Source: Actinomycetes bacterium | Lineage (GTDB): Bacteria; Actinomycetota; Actinomycetes; Actinomycetales; Demequinaceae | Length of the DNA: 5,420 bases | Direction: 5' to 3' | Assembly: GCA_023432235.1 (NCBI GenBank) | Contig: JAEYUX010000160.1 | Coordinates: forward strand, 1 to 5,420 | In this document: positions 5,324 through 5,420 of the stretch, piece after piece | Numbering within the stretch: position 1 is the stretch's first letter | How the letters are laid out: the number at the start of each line of letters is the position of its first letter | Program-made: the position numbers and the translations under genes | The notes under the pieces: generated by a model | What the model saw: only the letters and a program-made list of their open reading frames with translations | Told to the model about the DNA's origin: nothing | Databases searched by the model: none

Positions 5324-5420
5324 CCGGGCGCCGCGGTCGCGAGGCCCGTCACCACGGTGCTGGCAAGGGCCGACGCTCGGCGCCGGAGGAGTCCGCCACT
5401 TGGGGATTGCTGTCCTCACG
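5324..5420. other. Region upstream of ssb with no recognised feature
   Basis: No gene fragment, TANNNT-type -10 element or convincing hairpin was found here on the minus strand. The window ends before the ssb promoter or an upstream gene can be judged. Confidence 0.5.

Overview
The window looks like ordinary chromosome from a high-GC Gram-positive bacterium (Actinomycetota, perhaps Micrococcales). The clues are the GC-rich codons, the GTG starts, a group II truncated haemoglobin of the mycobacterial GlbO type, an actinobacterial-style TesB, and an SSB paralogue next to ettA. As I recall it, Mycobacterium tuberculosis has glbO (Rv2470), the EttA-type ABC-F (Rv2477c) and an SSB-like gene (Rv2478c) close together, so this is probably a rearranged version of a conserved neighbourhood. 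The genus cannot be fixed from the sequence alone.

Layout. The left part runs on the plus strand: the 3' end of an MscS-type mechanosensitive channel gene (1-738, cut by the window edge), a GlbO-type globin whose GTG start overlaps the channel stop by 4 bases (735-1187), and an acyl-CoA thioesterase II gene (1237-2121) that appears to have its own promoter and perhaps a leaderless mRNA. The right part runs on the minus strand, read from right to left: an SSB paralogue without the usual acidic tip (5310-4750), a small GlsB/YeaQ/YmgE-type membrane protein (4614-4375) followed by a convincing intrinsic terminator (4360-4333), the ABC-F translation factor EttA (4203-2521), and 11 nt later a single-pass membrane protein of unknown function with an acidic proline-rich repeat tail (2509-2111). 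The two blocks meet tail to tail, and the last genes overlap by 11 bp.

The window is densely coded. No stretch over 300 bases lacks a gene; the longest gaps are 4204-4374 (EttA leader plus the glsB terminator) and 4615-4749 (glsB leader with a hairpin and a 9-bp direct repeat). The last 110 bases hold the ssb Shine-Dalgarno and nothing else I can support.

The genes do not form one pathway. They are housekeeping and stress-buffering functions: osmotic release, oxygen/NO chemistry, acyl-CoA turnover, energy-gated translation, envelope stress and ssDNA binding. I found no mobile element, CRISPR array, RNA gene or defence system, and no evidence of a new multi-gene system. The most open items are the uncharacterised membrane protein behind ettA, the convergent overlap with its hairpin, and the leader of glsB.
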